Positions 1-8,280 of a stretch of DNA of 57,830 nt are shown piece by piece. This stretch comes from Pseudomonadota bacterium (GTDB lineage Bacteria > Myxococcota_A > UBA9042): assembly GCA_005792545.1 (NCBI GenBank), contig SXRM01000156.1, positions 1 through 57,830 of the forward strand, read 5' to 3'. The notes under the pieces were generated by a model. It saw only the letters and a program-made list of their open reading frames with translations. It ran no database searches and was not told the DNA's origin. How positions within the stretch are numbered: the first letter of the stretch is position 1; each line of letters opens with the position of its first letter. Both the position numbers and the translations under genes were made by a program.

Positions 1-53
1 GGCCACGGCGGTTGGGACTGGCGGCGGCGGTGTTGGCTCCGCCGGCTCCCTGG

Positions 54-260
54 TCACGTTAGCCGTGGCCGCCGGCTCGGGGTAGCGGTGCCCGCCGATG
101 GGCTCCAGGTCAGAACGCGCAGTTGGGCAAAGACACCGTAACGCTCAAAGAACACGGCGCGGTTCGGCCACCGCAGCCAGGCGACATGGTTGCGCAGCCA
201 CTCGGGCATCGCGGCGCCGGCGTGGCCGGCACGGTCGATGAGCGACTCAACGAACCAAGG
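54..260 (-). other. Unrecognised open frame, possible gene fragment
   Basis: A minus-strand frame is open for about 65 codons between an in-frame TGA near 260 and a TGA at 54-56. Its translation is rich in Trp, Arg and Phe and reads like protein (for example PEWLRNHVAWLRWPNRAVFF). I do not recognise it, and it has no convincing start or ribosome binding site. It may be a remnant lying downstream of the GRDP-like gene, or chance. Nothing else is seen in 1-263. Confidence 0.22.
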
Positions 261-263
261 ACT

Positions 264-743
264 TCACGGAGTGAAGTTACGCAATGACTCAAATGAAGGC
301 CTTTTCTCGCGCTGCGACGCAGACGCATCCTTGCAGCGCCGACCACAATTCGGGCAGCGCCGGCTGCCAATCCAAAGGTCTGCCGGCGGCTCGCCGAAAT
401 GGACCCGATACCGGTTGAGAGTTGAAACCCACGCGTCGGCAAGATATTGCTTGTCTTCTTCTCCGCGCATTCCAAAATATGGAAAATGATGCAAGAAATA
501 GCCGAAGTAAGTTTGACAGTCCTCAGCATATTTCCGCGTGTCCAAGATGTGCAGGTGCCAGAAGTCGTCCACGATGCCCGACGGCACCATGTCTGCGTCT
601 GGGTACATGCGACACAGCCAAAGGTACTTCAAGTACTCCGCGGCAACCTGCAGCCCCAATGGTTGGGTCCACCCGTATCCTTCATCAGCGTCCATGCCTT
701 TGATGATGATTGGTTCAAGGTCAAGGGAATCGACATCTTTCAT
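264..743 (-). CDS. Glycine-rich-domain-containing (GRDP-like, DUF1399) protein
   Basis: The 159-residue product resembles the short bacterial members of the GRDP/DUF1399 family, whose function is unknown. The most telling stretch is VDDFWHLHILDTRKYAEDC at about residues 60-80, followed by FLHHFPYFGMRG, which carries the His/Trp/Tyr residues typical of the family. A CPNCGRRC motif near the C terminus could bind zinc. I chose ATG 743 over ATG 749 because the GGGGAG sequence sits about 7 bases from 743 but touches 749. The last codons run into a small palindrome (ACTTCAC-GGA-GTGAAGT, 261-277), which suggests the natural C terminus may have been altered by a REP-like insertion. No operon partner is evident. 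Confidence 0.7.
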   Translation of the reverse strand: MKDVDSLDLEPIIIKGMDADEGYGWTQPLGLQVAAEYLKYLWLCRMYPDADMVPSGIVDDFWHLHILDTRKYAEDCQTYFGYFLHHFPYFGMRGEEDKQYLADAWVSTLNRYRVHFGEPPADLWIGSRRCPNCGRRCKDASASQREKRPSFESLRNFTP

Positions 744-784
744 CTTCATCTCCCCAAAGTCACCGTCCGATAACGGACATTACG

Positions 785-1317
785 TTACCAACAACCACTA
801 GACCACCCAGTGGTTTCCAAGACCACGTTCATCCGACCTAGCCAGCCATTCGGTGACGGCAGACCCACCACCACCCGTGCCGACCGACCACAACCATGCC
901 CTCCCTGCAACCCCGGCATCGGCACCGCCCTCCCCTGCGCCAGTTGCCCAGCCGACCCAGGTCGGCCAGGCCGACCGCCGCCCAACCACCCCTGCGTCCG
1001 GTCCACGGCCAGGCCCACCGCGGGCGCCGGCCAGCCCGTCCAGCCCCGCCCCGGTGCCGACCCCGCCAGCCCACGTCCGGTGCCGACACCGGGTCGTCGG
1101 CACGTCCTGGTGGCAGGTCGGCACGCCCTTGCGGCTGCAAGCCACCGAACATTTGTCAATGATTTCATACCGTTGTACGGGTTAGCGACCGCTGCGTGCC
1201 GACCGGCGCGGCAGCGACCAGCCGCGAGACGCGCGCCAACCCGGCTGCAGGCACTCACGCTGCCGGCGAAGTCCCAGCCAAGGGGCCCGCTGCGGGACTT
1301 GAGCCAGGTGAAGGGCA
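785..1317. other. Gene-free, low-complexity GC-rich stretch
   Basis: This stretch contains no gene I can support. All frames are open for long distances because the DNA is very GC-rich and poor in A/T, and the translations are Pro/Ala/Arg- or Gly-rich without family features. Short motifs such as GGTGCCGAC recur irregularly. It leads into the 21-bp tandem tract that follows. Confidence 0.5.
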
Positions 1318-1505
1318 CCAAAGTTGCCGTGCACGCGCCAACAATCGGCCCGCAGCCGGAAAAAGTCGCCCCGCAGCCCGCAATTATCGCCCCGCAGCCG
1401 ACGCTGCACCCCAACTTTTGCGCCCTGCGCCCCGAAAACCGGCGGCTGCACCCCGACAATTTGTTGCTGCACCCCGAAAATCGCACGCTGCACCCCAACA
1501 TCGTC
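1318..1505 (-). repeat. Degenerate 21-bp tandem repeat tract (GGGGY-anchored)
   Basis: Read on the minus strand, about nine units start with GGGGT or GGGGC (for example GGGGTGCAGCAACAAATTG) and recur almost exactly every 21 bases. Because 21 is a multiple of three, all frames stay open; one gives a 7-residue repeat such as GVQQQIV, GVQPPVF, GAQGAKV. The tract starts about 20 bases beyond the stop codon of the orphan gene at 1524-2267 and in the same reading frame as that gene. A similarly spaced tract lies at 50277-50490 beside another orphan gene. Confidence 0.75.
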
Positions 1506-1523
1506 GTCGTCCGCCCGCCCAAG

Positions 1524-2267
1524 CTACTGCTGCGGCCCCGCTGGCTCCGGCTGCGCCGCCTGTCGCGCCGCACGCATCGCCGCATCCCGCGCCATCTCGG
1601 CCCGCACCAGGTCCAAGCGGAAAAGCGGCGCCTCGGTCGCGGTCTCTTCTGCAACGCTCTCGTCCGCTGTCACCAACCGCTCGAAAAGCTGACACAGCTT
1701 GAGCTCGGCGTCACGCACGTCGCCCGTGCGGTTGCGGACGACGTCCATGGCCGCGCCGGCCGCACTCTTGCCCGCCATTCCGTCCAGGAGCATTTGACCT
1801 TCGGCGACGAATTTTGCCGTGACGCCAAAGGTCTTCAGCTTTTCAGCGTGCTCCTTGCACTCGGGCAAAAGCAGCCGCAACTCGTTGACCACCCCGCGGC
1901 TACGCGGCGCTGGCAGTTTGCCGAAGCGAAACTGGCCGGTCAGGTCATCGTGGTTGCCCTTGGCTTTGACATAGTTGCGCACGCGGTTGTGCAGCCGGCC
2001 GATCCAGCGGAAACCGGCCTCGGCGCGGCCCTGGTCATCGACGATGCCCGCACCCCAGTCGCCTTTGGCACCCTCTTGCGCAGTTTCGGCGCCAACCAGT
2101 GCAGCGTTGGCCGCCACCAGTTGCTTGGTGAACTCGGTACCCTCCAGGCCGAACTCAGCCAAGTCGGCGACTCGCTTGGTGTTGACCTCGGCCTTGAGTT
2201 GACGCAGCAGTACTTCGGCGTGAGCAAGCAGCACACGCGTCGGAACGGGATAGGCAGTCTCGCGCAT
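1524..2267 (-). CDS. Orphan predominantly helical protein
   Basis: The 247-residue product is not recognised. It looks soluble and mainly alpha-helical, with no signal peptide or membrane segment. The C-terminal half has FGVTAKFVAEGQMLLDGM and then an acidic, Glu/Ala-rich tail. ATG 2267 is preceded by GGAG at a suitable distance. The upstream ATPase gene overlaps its first 328 bases in another frame. The motif FG...VAxGxxLL also occurs in the orphan protein at 50533-51225, and both genes lie beside 21-bp tandem repeats, so I infer a loose family relationship. No function is proposed. Confidence 0.65.
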   Translation of the reverse strand: MRETAYPVPTRVLLAHAEVLLRQLKAEVNTKRVADLAEFGLEGTEFTKQLVAANAALVGAETAQEGAKGDWGAGIVDDQGRAEAGFRWIGRLHNRVRNYVKAKGNHDDLTGQFRFGKLPAPRSRGVVNELRLLLPECKEHAEKLKTFGVTAKFVAEGQMLLDGMAGKSAAGAAMDVVRNRTGDVRDAELKLCQLFERLVTADESVAEETATEAPLFRLDLVRAEMARDAAMRAARQAAQPEPAGPQQ

Positions 2268-4039
2268 GGGGTACTCCAAAGCAGAGGATGTCGCGCGGGC
2301 CACACCCAAACACGCGCGGCGGTCGCGTGGCGGCAAGGCTGGGCCGACTGCGCGGGCTTGTCAAGCGCCCGGCCATCCCCAACCAACCGCACCACCACGC
2401 CTTTGCCACTAAAGCCCACCGCCCATGCATACACCGGCTGGCCGCGCACACCGTCCACGTAGCGCTTTTGGACAATCTGCGCCGCCGCCTTGGCACACGC
2501 CGCCTTGGGCGATGGTGCGGTCTTGAACTCCAAAAGCGCGGCCGGCCTGTCGGCGGCGTCTGGCTCCATCACCACATCGGGCCGGCCCTCGCCGAATTCC
2601 TTGTTCGACGCCACCCGGTAGCCGCGGGGCATGCGAGTCAGGATACCCAGCACAAACACGTGGTAGATGCGCTCGGGGGTCTTGTCGGCCAGGTCGTGGT
2701 AGCTGAGCATTTGCAGGATGATGGCTTGCAGCGCATCTTGGGCGAGGCTCTCGTCGCCGCGCAACAGCGCCGCCACCAGGACTTCGGCGCCGCCATCGAC
2801 CGGCACATAGGCATCGAAAACGCTCGACAGGATGTTGCGGCAGCCCGACCGCACCTCGCGGTTTGGCAGGCGCACCAGCGCGTACGTGCGGTCGTCGTCT
2901 GGATCGTCGCGGGGCAGCGCCACGCCGGTCAGATAGCCCGTGTGCAGCATGACGTTGAGCAGCATGCCCGGGTAGCGGTCGATGCGCGGGATTTCGGTGC
3001 CCTCCAAGACCTGCATACGGTAGTGCTCGCCCGCCAGCAACCGTTCGAGGGTTTTGGCCGAGTCCGTCGCAAAGCGCGTCGCAATCCACTGGATGAGTTC
3101 GGCGCCGGCCGTCGCCATCCAGTGCGTCTGCATCGGCTGGCCGAGTCGGTCCAGCGCGTTGGCCACCGACCACGGGTTGTAGATGCCGTTGCCGGAAAAG
3201 TCATAGCCGTTGTACCAGTCGCGCAGGTCGTCCATCAGCTGGTGGTCGTCGCCACAGAGGTCGCGGACTTCGTCTTCGGTAAAGCCAAAGTCGGTCGCGA
3301 ACGCTTTGTCGAGCACGGTGTCGATGACCACGTTGTTGAGTTCAGAGAAGAACCCTGCCTTGGACACCCGCAAGATGCCGGTCATCACCGCCCGCTGCAC
3401 CGCGGTGCAGTCTTTGAGCGCGGCCGTGAAAAACGCCCGGAAAAACCGCACCGCTTGCTCGTAGAAGCCGTACTGCCAGGCGGTCTGCACCGGCGCGTCG
3501 TACTCGTCGATCAGCAGCCAGACTTTGTCGCCGTGGATTTCTTCGGCGGCGCGCACAATCTGGCCTAGGGCAAGGTGCAGTTTGCCGTGCGGCAGCGTGT
3601 CCGCGGCAAGGTGGTCGGCAACGCGCCGGAACCAGGTTGGCACTTGCTCTGGCGCGAAGCCCAAGGCCTTCCAGGTTTTGCGGAGTTCTTCAGCCAAGCT
3701 GCTCAAGTTCTCCTTCCACGTCGGCGCCTTGCAGCACTTGAGCGACAGGTACACGATGCAGTGCTTTTCGCGGTGTTGCTGGGCCAACTCATCGCCCAAG
3801 ACGGACATGCCACGGAACGGATCCTGCGCTGGCCGTCGTTCACCGCGCGGGTGATGCAGCCACTGTCGCAGCATGGTCAGGTTCAGCGTCTTGCCAAAGC
3901 GGCGCGGGCGGCAGAACACCAGGACGTCGCCCTTGATGCGCAACACCTTGCCTACAAATGGCGATTTGTCGACGTAGTCGAAGCCCCGGGCGCGCGCACC
4001 GGCGAAATCCATGGAACCGATGGGCAGGCCCTTAGGCAT
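1940..4039 (-). CDS. AAA-ATPase-like protein with C-terminal PD-(D/E)XK nuclease domain
   Basis: This belongs to the PF09820/PF08011 family of predicted ATPase-nuclease proteins, common in accessory regions and of unknown role. The start MPKGLPIGSMDF...YVDKS matches the family, so I place it at ATG 4039 although the frame is open further upstream. A Walker A-like FCRPRRFGKT and Walker B-like WLLIDEYDAP are present. Near the family's usual end are GRPDVV and LLEFKTA, the D and ExK of a PD-(D/E)XK fold, then VYAWAVGFSGKGVVVRL. The frame then runs on about 140 codons without family character, overlapping the next gene by 328 bases. This suggests the original stop codon was lost. Confidence 0.8.
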   Translation of the reverse strand: MPKGLPIGSMDFAGARARGFDYVDKSPFVGKVLRIKGDVLVFCRPRRFGKTLNLTMLRQWLHHPRGERRPAQDPFRGMSVLGDELAQQHREKHCIVYLSLKCCKAPTWKENLSSLAEELRKTWKALGFAPEQVPTWFRRVADHLAADTLPHGKLHLALGQIVRAAEEIHGDKVWLLIDEYDAPVQTAWQYGFYEQAVRFFRAFFTAALKDCTAVQRAVMTGILRVSKAGFFSELNNVVIDTVLDKAFATDFGFTEDEVRDLCGDDHQLMDDLRDWYNGYDFSGNGIYNPWSVANALDRLGQPMQTHWMATAGAELIQWIATRFATDSAKTLERLLAGEHYRMQVLEGTEIPRIDRYPGMLLNVMLHTGYLTGVALPRDDPDDDRTYALVRLPNREVRSGCRNILSSVFDAYVPVDGGAEVLVAALLRGDESLAQDALQAIILQMLSYHDLADKTPERIYHVFVLGILTRMPRGYRVASNKEFGEGRPDVVMEPDAADRPAALLEFKTAPSPKAACAKAAAQIVQKRYVDGVRGQPVYAWAVGFSGKGVVVRLVGDGRALDKPAQSAQPCRHATAARVWVWPARHPLLWSTPCARLPIPFRRVCCLLTPKYCCVNSRPRSTPSESPTWLSSAWRVPSSPSNWWRPTLHWLAPKLRKRVPKATGVRASSMTRAAPRPVSAGSAGCTTACATMSKPRATTMT

Positions 4040-4644
4040 CGCGCGCACCACGCCAGCACCGCGCCGGCACGCCAAGGGTACGCCGGGGTGGTGGGGCGGG
4101 CAAGCTGGCGTATCGCCGGGGCCAGAGGTGATCCGTTCTTCCAGCGGCCGAGTCGGCTCAGCCACCTTTTCGTGGATGATTCTTTCAGTTTCAGGGCTTC
4201 AGCGAAAACGAATCACGTCTGTTGCGGACGTCAGCCGGCCCGCGTGCGCCTCCCGAGGCCGCCATGCCGCGCCAATTCGCCGGAAGATGAATCATCCGGC
4301 TCGATTTCACGCCGCCCGCCGTCGCGGGCTGGGTCCAATGCCTGCGCTGCGGTCGAATGACCGCAAGGGCAAGCCCGGCAGTCCAGGCTCGGCTACCAGA
4401 TTGGTGGGCGTAGCCCGCGACGGCGGGCGTGGAGACCGCGAGCCGAGTGATTCATCACCCGGTCTCCCCTCGGCATACCGCTTGTCAGGCGAACGGTCCA
4501 CCGCCATTCGCGGCGCTGCGCCTTGCCACTTCGAAGACGGCGCGCCGCCGGGAGAACCGTGACGCACCAGCACCACCTCGCTACCATTGCGCGCCTACGC
4601 TACCCTTTGGCCTCAGCCGCCATCGCGCGCCGCCCGCTGCGACC
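4040..4644. other. Intergenic stretch without a supported gene
   Basis: No frame here gives a recognisable protein. Its main content is an imperfect long inverted repeat (4281-4465). The rest may be eroded mobile-element or defence-gene sequence. Confidence 0.45.
4281..4465. repeat. Long imperfect inverted repeat, REP/MITE-like
   Basis: The arms 4281-4330 and 4412-4465 are near reverse complements. Both contain GATGAATCA, then CGGCTCG, then CCGCCGTCGCGGGCT in matching order. About 80 bases separate them. The CCCGCCGTCGCGGGC segment is itself a palindrome. The arrangement resembles two REP units in opposite orientation or a small non-autonomous element. No coding frame spans it. Confidence 0.6.
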
Positions 4645-4899
4645 ACGAGCGAACTGCTTTTCGTAGCCGAACGGTAAGCCGACGGCGGTTTCGTCGCGCG
4701 CGCACACGGTCAGGCGATCTTCGTACAGGGCGACACCGAGGAAGAACTGACGGCCGCCACCCGCGGCGCGGTGCACTGCCACCTCGACGACACCACATAG
4801 CCCGAGGCCATCCACGTGAACATCAGCCACCGTGCCCCCCACCCCAGCCGCGCGCACACTGACACCAGCGGGCCGACCACCCGCAGGAGTCGTCCATGA
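4645..4899 (+). pseudogene. Relic of a HicB-like small protein gene
   Basis: Reading from 4645 gives SELLFVAER-stop-ADGGFVARAHGQ, then IFVQGDTEEELTAATRGAV and HCHLDDTT-stop-PEAIHVNI. This closely follows the HicB-like pattern of short antitoxin-type proteins: D-G-G-[FY]-x-A-R-A, then GDTxEEL, then AV.CH.DD...P..I. Three lesions are visible: the probable ATG reads ACG (4645-4647), a TAA lies at 4675-4677 and a TAG at 4798-4800. The relic frame ends in a TGA overlapping the ATG of the Uma2 gene. No HicA-like toxin gene is seen next to it. The family match is from pattern recognition only. Confidence 0.6.
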
Positions 4900-5474
4900 C
4901 GCTGGGCCACGACACAACGCAAGCCACCGCGGCACCGGTGCGGTTTTCGTGCGCCCGCTATGAAGCCATGGTGACAGCCGGCGTGTTCGGCGAAGACGAC
5001 CACATCGGACTATTGCAAGGGGTCATCGTTCACATGCCGCTGCAACACGTTCCGCACGCAACCAGTGTCGTCAAGCTCAACAAGAAGCTGGTCGCGGCCT
5101 ATGGCGACGATGCCGAAGTTCGCCCGCAGTTGCCCTTCGCTGCCGGTCCGGACTCAATGCCGGAACCCGACCTTGCGGTGGTGCCGCTGGGCCAGACTGA
5201 CCACCATCCGACGAGGGCGATTCTGATTGTCGAGGTCGCCGATACCTCGTCCGCCACCGACCGCATCGTCAAGGCCTCCATCTACGCCGCGGCCGGCGTG
5301 CCCGAGTAGTGGATCGTTGACTGCCGCCGGCGGCTGGTCGAAATTCACACCGAGCCGCTCGACGACCACTACGGCGCCTGCCGGCTCGCTCGACCCGGCG
5401 ACCGCATCGCGCTGCCGAGCTTGGACGGCGCTACAGTGGCGGTCGCCGACCTGTTCTATACGGGATCGCGATGA
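4896..5474 (+). pseudogene. Uma2-family nuclease gene interrupted by an in-frame TAG
   Basis: The frame matches the Uma2 (PF05685) family of predicted PD-(D/E)XK nucleases. It has an N-terminal YEAMVTAGVF...LLQGVIVHM segment, MPEPDLAVVP with the catalytic Asp, and ILIVEVADTSSATDRIVK with the catalytic Glu and Lys. It reaches YAAAGVPE, then TAG at 5307-5309, then WIVDCRRRLVEIHTEPLDD and a normal-looking end at TGA 5472-5474. The family has PEYW here, so a Tyr codon became a stop. A GGAG site precedes ATG 4896. Translation would give a 137-residue truncated protein that keeps the catalytic residues but loses the C-terminal strand region. A sequencing error is an alternative. A hairpin (GATGACC-CGA-GGTCATC) overlaps the end. 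Confidence 0.8.
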
Positions 5475-5500
5475 CCCGAGGTCATCTGCGATCGCTGTTC

Positions 5501-5554
5501 TTGCTTGCTCAGTGGGTCGCAAACTCGCGGTTTTGCAAGCCGACTCGTCGCTCC
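5501..5554 (+). repeat. Dispersed 54-bp repeat, copy A
   Basis: This copy begins TTGCTTGCT, continues with GTGGGTCGCAA.CTCGCG and TTTTGCAAGCCGACTCG, and ends with GCTCC. Close copies lie at 14692-14745 and 14860-14913. It sits in the gap between the Uma2 relic and the DUF4143 ATPase gene. Confidence 0.65.
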
Positions 5555-5705
5555 TTCCTTGCGGCAGGTTTGATCTCACCTCAAGGCGATTCTGTATAGT
5601 CCGCTAGAACCCCACAACTACCACCAAACGCAAACCCGACTTGCGTTTAGTACGACTTTTCGCAACCCGACTTGACATCTGGTCGAACCGGCGTACGCTG
5701 CCGCC

Positions 5706-6866
5706 ATGTCGTTCTCTCGCCACGACTGGATAGCCCAACTCGATGCCGCCTTCGCAAGCTGCAACATCGTGTGGCTGCAAGGCGTCCGCCGCGTCGGCAA
5801 GACCATGCTGTGCAGCCAGTTGCCAGACGCCGAGGTGCTCGACTGCGAACGACCGAGCCACCGCGCTGCCGTTGGTGACCCAGAGGCGTTCTTGCGCAGC
5901 CGCGCGGGCAAGACGGTCGTCCTCGACGAAATCCACCGCCTCGACAACCCGTCAGAAATCCTCAAGCTGGCGGCCGACTACCACCCCGACTTGCGCATCC
6001 TGGCGACTGGTTCCTCCACGCTCGGTGCGTCGGCGCTGTTTCGCGACACCCTGGCCGGTCGCAAGCGTGACGTTTGGCTGTTGCCGATGGTGGCCGCAGA
6101 CGTCGCCGCCGCGGGCGAAAAGGGCTGGGACCGGCGGATGCTGCACGGTGGCCTGCCGGGGTTCTTCCTGGCCGCACGGCCCAACCCGCGCGAATACACA
6201 GACTGGTTGGACGCCTATTGGTCCAAAGACATCCTGGCACTTTTCCGGCTGGAGCGTCGCGCCGCCTTCTTGCAGTTCTGCGAACTGTTGATGGCCAACA
6301 GCGGCGGCATTTTCGACGCGACCCGCTACGCGACGGCCTGCAAAATCAGCCGCCCGACCATTGCCAACTACCTCGCGATCCTGGAAGCCACATTCTTGGT
6401 ACGGGTGGTGCGCCCTTACGCTGCGCGGCGACAGGCAGAAATCGTTGCCGCTCCACGGGTCTACGCCTTTGACTGTGGGTTCGCTTGCTGGGCCCGCGGC
6501 ATCGAGGCGCTGCGCCTAGACGACCGCGGCAACCTGTGGGAACACCTTGTCCTGGACGAAATCGGCGCCGCCTTGCAGCCCGGCAACGTTCATTACTGGC
6601 GCGACAAGGCCGGCCACGAGGTTGACTTCGTGCTGCCCGAGCGCAATGGCGACGTGACGGCTATCGAGTGCAAGTGGCGCGGCGAGCAGGCCGACCTCGG
6701 CAACCTGCGCATTTTTCGGCGGGCCTACCCCAAGGGCCGCAATCTCGTGGTGGCGAGCGACGCCGAAGTTCCGTTCGTCCGCAACCTAGGTGGTGCAGAC
6801 GTCGAGTTCCTGTCGCTGTCCGGATTGCGCACCATGCTTGTAGGCCATGCACCTAGCGCGGGCTGA
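5706..6866 (+). CDS. AAA_14 / DUF4143 family ATPase
   Basis: The 386-residue product matches the AAA_14-DUF4143 family. These predicted ATPases with a C-terminal nuclease-like fold are frequent in bacteria and have no settled role. The P-loop variant is WLQGVRRVGKT at about residues 18-28, the Walker B segment is KTVVLDEIHRLDNP, and sensor 1 is ILATGSS. The C-terminal DUF4143 part includes SRPTIANYLAILEATFLV, NLWEHLVLDEI, and YWRDKAGHEVDFVL with IECKW, the D/ExK residues of a PD-(D/E)XK-like fold. It stands alone. The first 240 bases downstream hold only a bulged hairpin at about 6870-6912, a possible terminator without a clear T-run. Confidence 0.85.
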   Translation: MSFSRHDWIAQLDAAFASCNIVWLQGVRRVGKTMLCSQLPDAEVLDCERPSHRAAVGDPEAFLRSRAGKTVVLDEIHRLDNPSEILKLAADYHPDLRILATGSSTLGASALFRDTLAGRKRDVWLLPMVAADVAAAGEKGWDRRMLHGGLPGFFLAARPNPREYTDWLDAYWSKDILALFRLERRAAFLQFCELLMANSGGIFDATRYATACKISRPTIANYLAILEATFLVRVVRPYAARRQAEIVAAPRVYAFDCGFACWARGIEALRLDDRGNLWEHLVLDEIGAALQPGNVHYWRDKAGHEVDFVLPERNGDVTAIECKWRGEQADLGNLRIFRRAYPKGRNLVVASDAEVPFVRNLGGADVEFLSLSGLRTMLVGHAPSAG

Positions 6867-7104
6867 TTTGCCGCGAAGCACCCCCGTCCGTCACCACTTC
6901 GTCGCGGCAGCATGGCCACGGCCCGACCCGCAAGGCGGCTGAGCCCCCGCCAGCCAACGACATGCCTCACCGTCGCGTTCATGCCCCGAGCGGCGTGTAA
7001 CTAGCGGGCAATGTTGAGAAGATGTGGAAATCTGTGGCGCCTGCGCTATGCTCGCCGTCCTCGCGGCGCCGATGCCGCGCGACCGGTGTGGAGGCGAAAA
7101 CAGG

Positions 7105-8280
7105 ATGCAAAGCGACAGCTTGCTGGGCGGCGCCGTGCTCCTGGTCGACGATGACCCGCCGAACCTCGAAGTGCTCAAGGCCTTTCTCGAAGGCGATTAC
7201 GCGGTGCTGGAGGCCAACAGCGGCGAGGCGGCGCTGGCCATGCTTGCGCATCCGCAACTAGACGTCATCGTCACCGACCAGCGCATGCCGGGCCTGTCTG
7301 GCATCGAGTTGCTGGCGGTCGCGCGCCAACAGCGCCCCGACGTCGCCGGCATCGTACTGACGGCCTACACCGACACCCCCGCGTTGATTGCGGCCATCAA
7401 CGAGGCACAGGCATTTCGCTTTCTGCGCAAGCCGTGGAAGGCAGAGGACGTCATCGAAGCGATCGGACAAGCGCGCCTGCACGTTCAGCAGACGCGAACG
7501 ATTGCGCAACTGGTGCGCACCCTTGAGGCACGCAACGCCCAACTGCGCGACACCATCACCGAATTGTCCCATGCGCAGCAAGAACTCCTACGGGCTGAAC
7601 GTGGCGCTGCCGTAGGCAGGCTGGCGGCAGGGCTGGCGCACGACTTGCGGGAAGCCATCAGCGGCCTGCTGCTGGTCGAAGACGAAGTGTGCAACAGCCC
7701 GCTCGCCGGCACCCTCGGCGACGCGGTGCGGGTCGGCGTCGCCGCCATTCGCAATCTCACTGAGGCGGTCGATGCCATCGCGCGCCAGGCAGAGGGTGCC
7801 CAAACGGGCCGCAGCCACGGGTATTGCAGCGCGGCGCGGGTGGCTCAGCAGGCCATTGCGGCGCTGGGCCTCGATCCGCTGCTGCGCGGCCGGCCACTGC
7901 AAGTGGAGTTGCCGACATCGAGCGATGTCGCCCTGCGCGCCGACCAGGCGCAGCTGGTGCACGCGGTGGCCAACCTGGTGCGCTATGCGGCCAGCGGCGC
8001 GCCGCCCGGTCAGGCCATCTCGGTGCAGTTGGGTCGGCAAGGCCCTGGCACTGCGCGGTTTGCCGTGGGTGTCGATCACCTGCCGGCCAGCCACCCGGCC
8101 GTGTCTGGGCAATGGGCGGTGCCAGATCCAGTGGTTGCGCAACGGGACGAAGTGGCGCTGTACCTCGCCCATGTCGTTGCAGAGAACCATGGCGGCGACC
8201 TGTTCGTCGAGCGCCAAGGCGCCGGCGGGACGCGGATGGTGCTGTGCATTCCCATTGCGGCGGCCGTTGAGGCGGCATGA
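7105..8280 (+). CDS. Response regulator with C-terminal histidine-kinase-like module (PhcR-like)
   Basis: The 391-residue product starts with a receiver domain: VLLVDDDPPN acidic pocket, phospho-acceptor D58 in DVIVTDQRMPG, and KPW late in the domain. A coiled-coil linker follows, then an H-box-like GLAHDLRE with H179 and a weak HATPase region ending GGDLFVERQGAGGTRMVL. The N, G1 and G2 boxes are poorly conserved, so kinase activity is doubtful. Receiver-then-kinase order is the unusual layout of PhcR-type regulators. I chose ATG 7105, which follows GGAGG; the frame is open back to 7024. The stop overlaps the next start (ATGA at 8277), which implies translational coupling. Confidence 0.85.
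   Translation: MQSDSLLGGAVLLVDDDPPNLEVLKAFLEGDYAVLEANSGEAALAMLAHPQLDVIVTDQRMPGLSGIELLAVARQQRPDVAGIVLTAYTDTPALIAAINEAQAFRFLRKPWKAEDVIEAIGQARLHVQQTRTIAQLVRTLEARNAQLRDTITELSHAQQELLRAERGAAVGRLAAGLAHDLREAISGLLLVEDEVCNSPLAGTLGDAVRVGVAAIRNLTEAVDAIARQAEGAQTGRSHGYCSAARVAQQAIAALGLDPLLRGRPLQVELPTSSDVALRADQAQLVHAVANLVRYAASGAPPGQAISVQLGRQGPGTARFAVGVDHLPASHPAVSGQWAVPDPVVAQRDEVALYLAHVVAENHGGDLFVERQGAGGTRMVLCIPIAAAVEAA

Noticed and set aside
810-2462. Long plus-strand open frame over the orphan and ATPase genes
   Set aside because: It is antisense to two family-like or compositionally normal genes. Its translation is Pro/Arg/Ala-rich without domains, as expected from GC-rich DNA.
2288-3568. 426-codon plus-strand frame
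   Set aside because: It lies antisense to the AAA-ATPase/PD-(D/E)XK gene, whose Walker and nuclease motifs are clear.
4600-4935. 111-codon minus-strand frame that reads smoothly
   Set aside because: It is antisense to the HicB-like relic, which has recognisable motifs on the plus strand; the minus product matches nothing.
4645-5474. Stop-codon reassignment or programmed readthrough to explain in-frame TAA and TAG
   Set aside because: Clearly intact genes here end in TGA, TAG and TAA in the usual way, and the HicB-like relic also lost its start, so decay or sequencing error is simpler.
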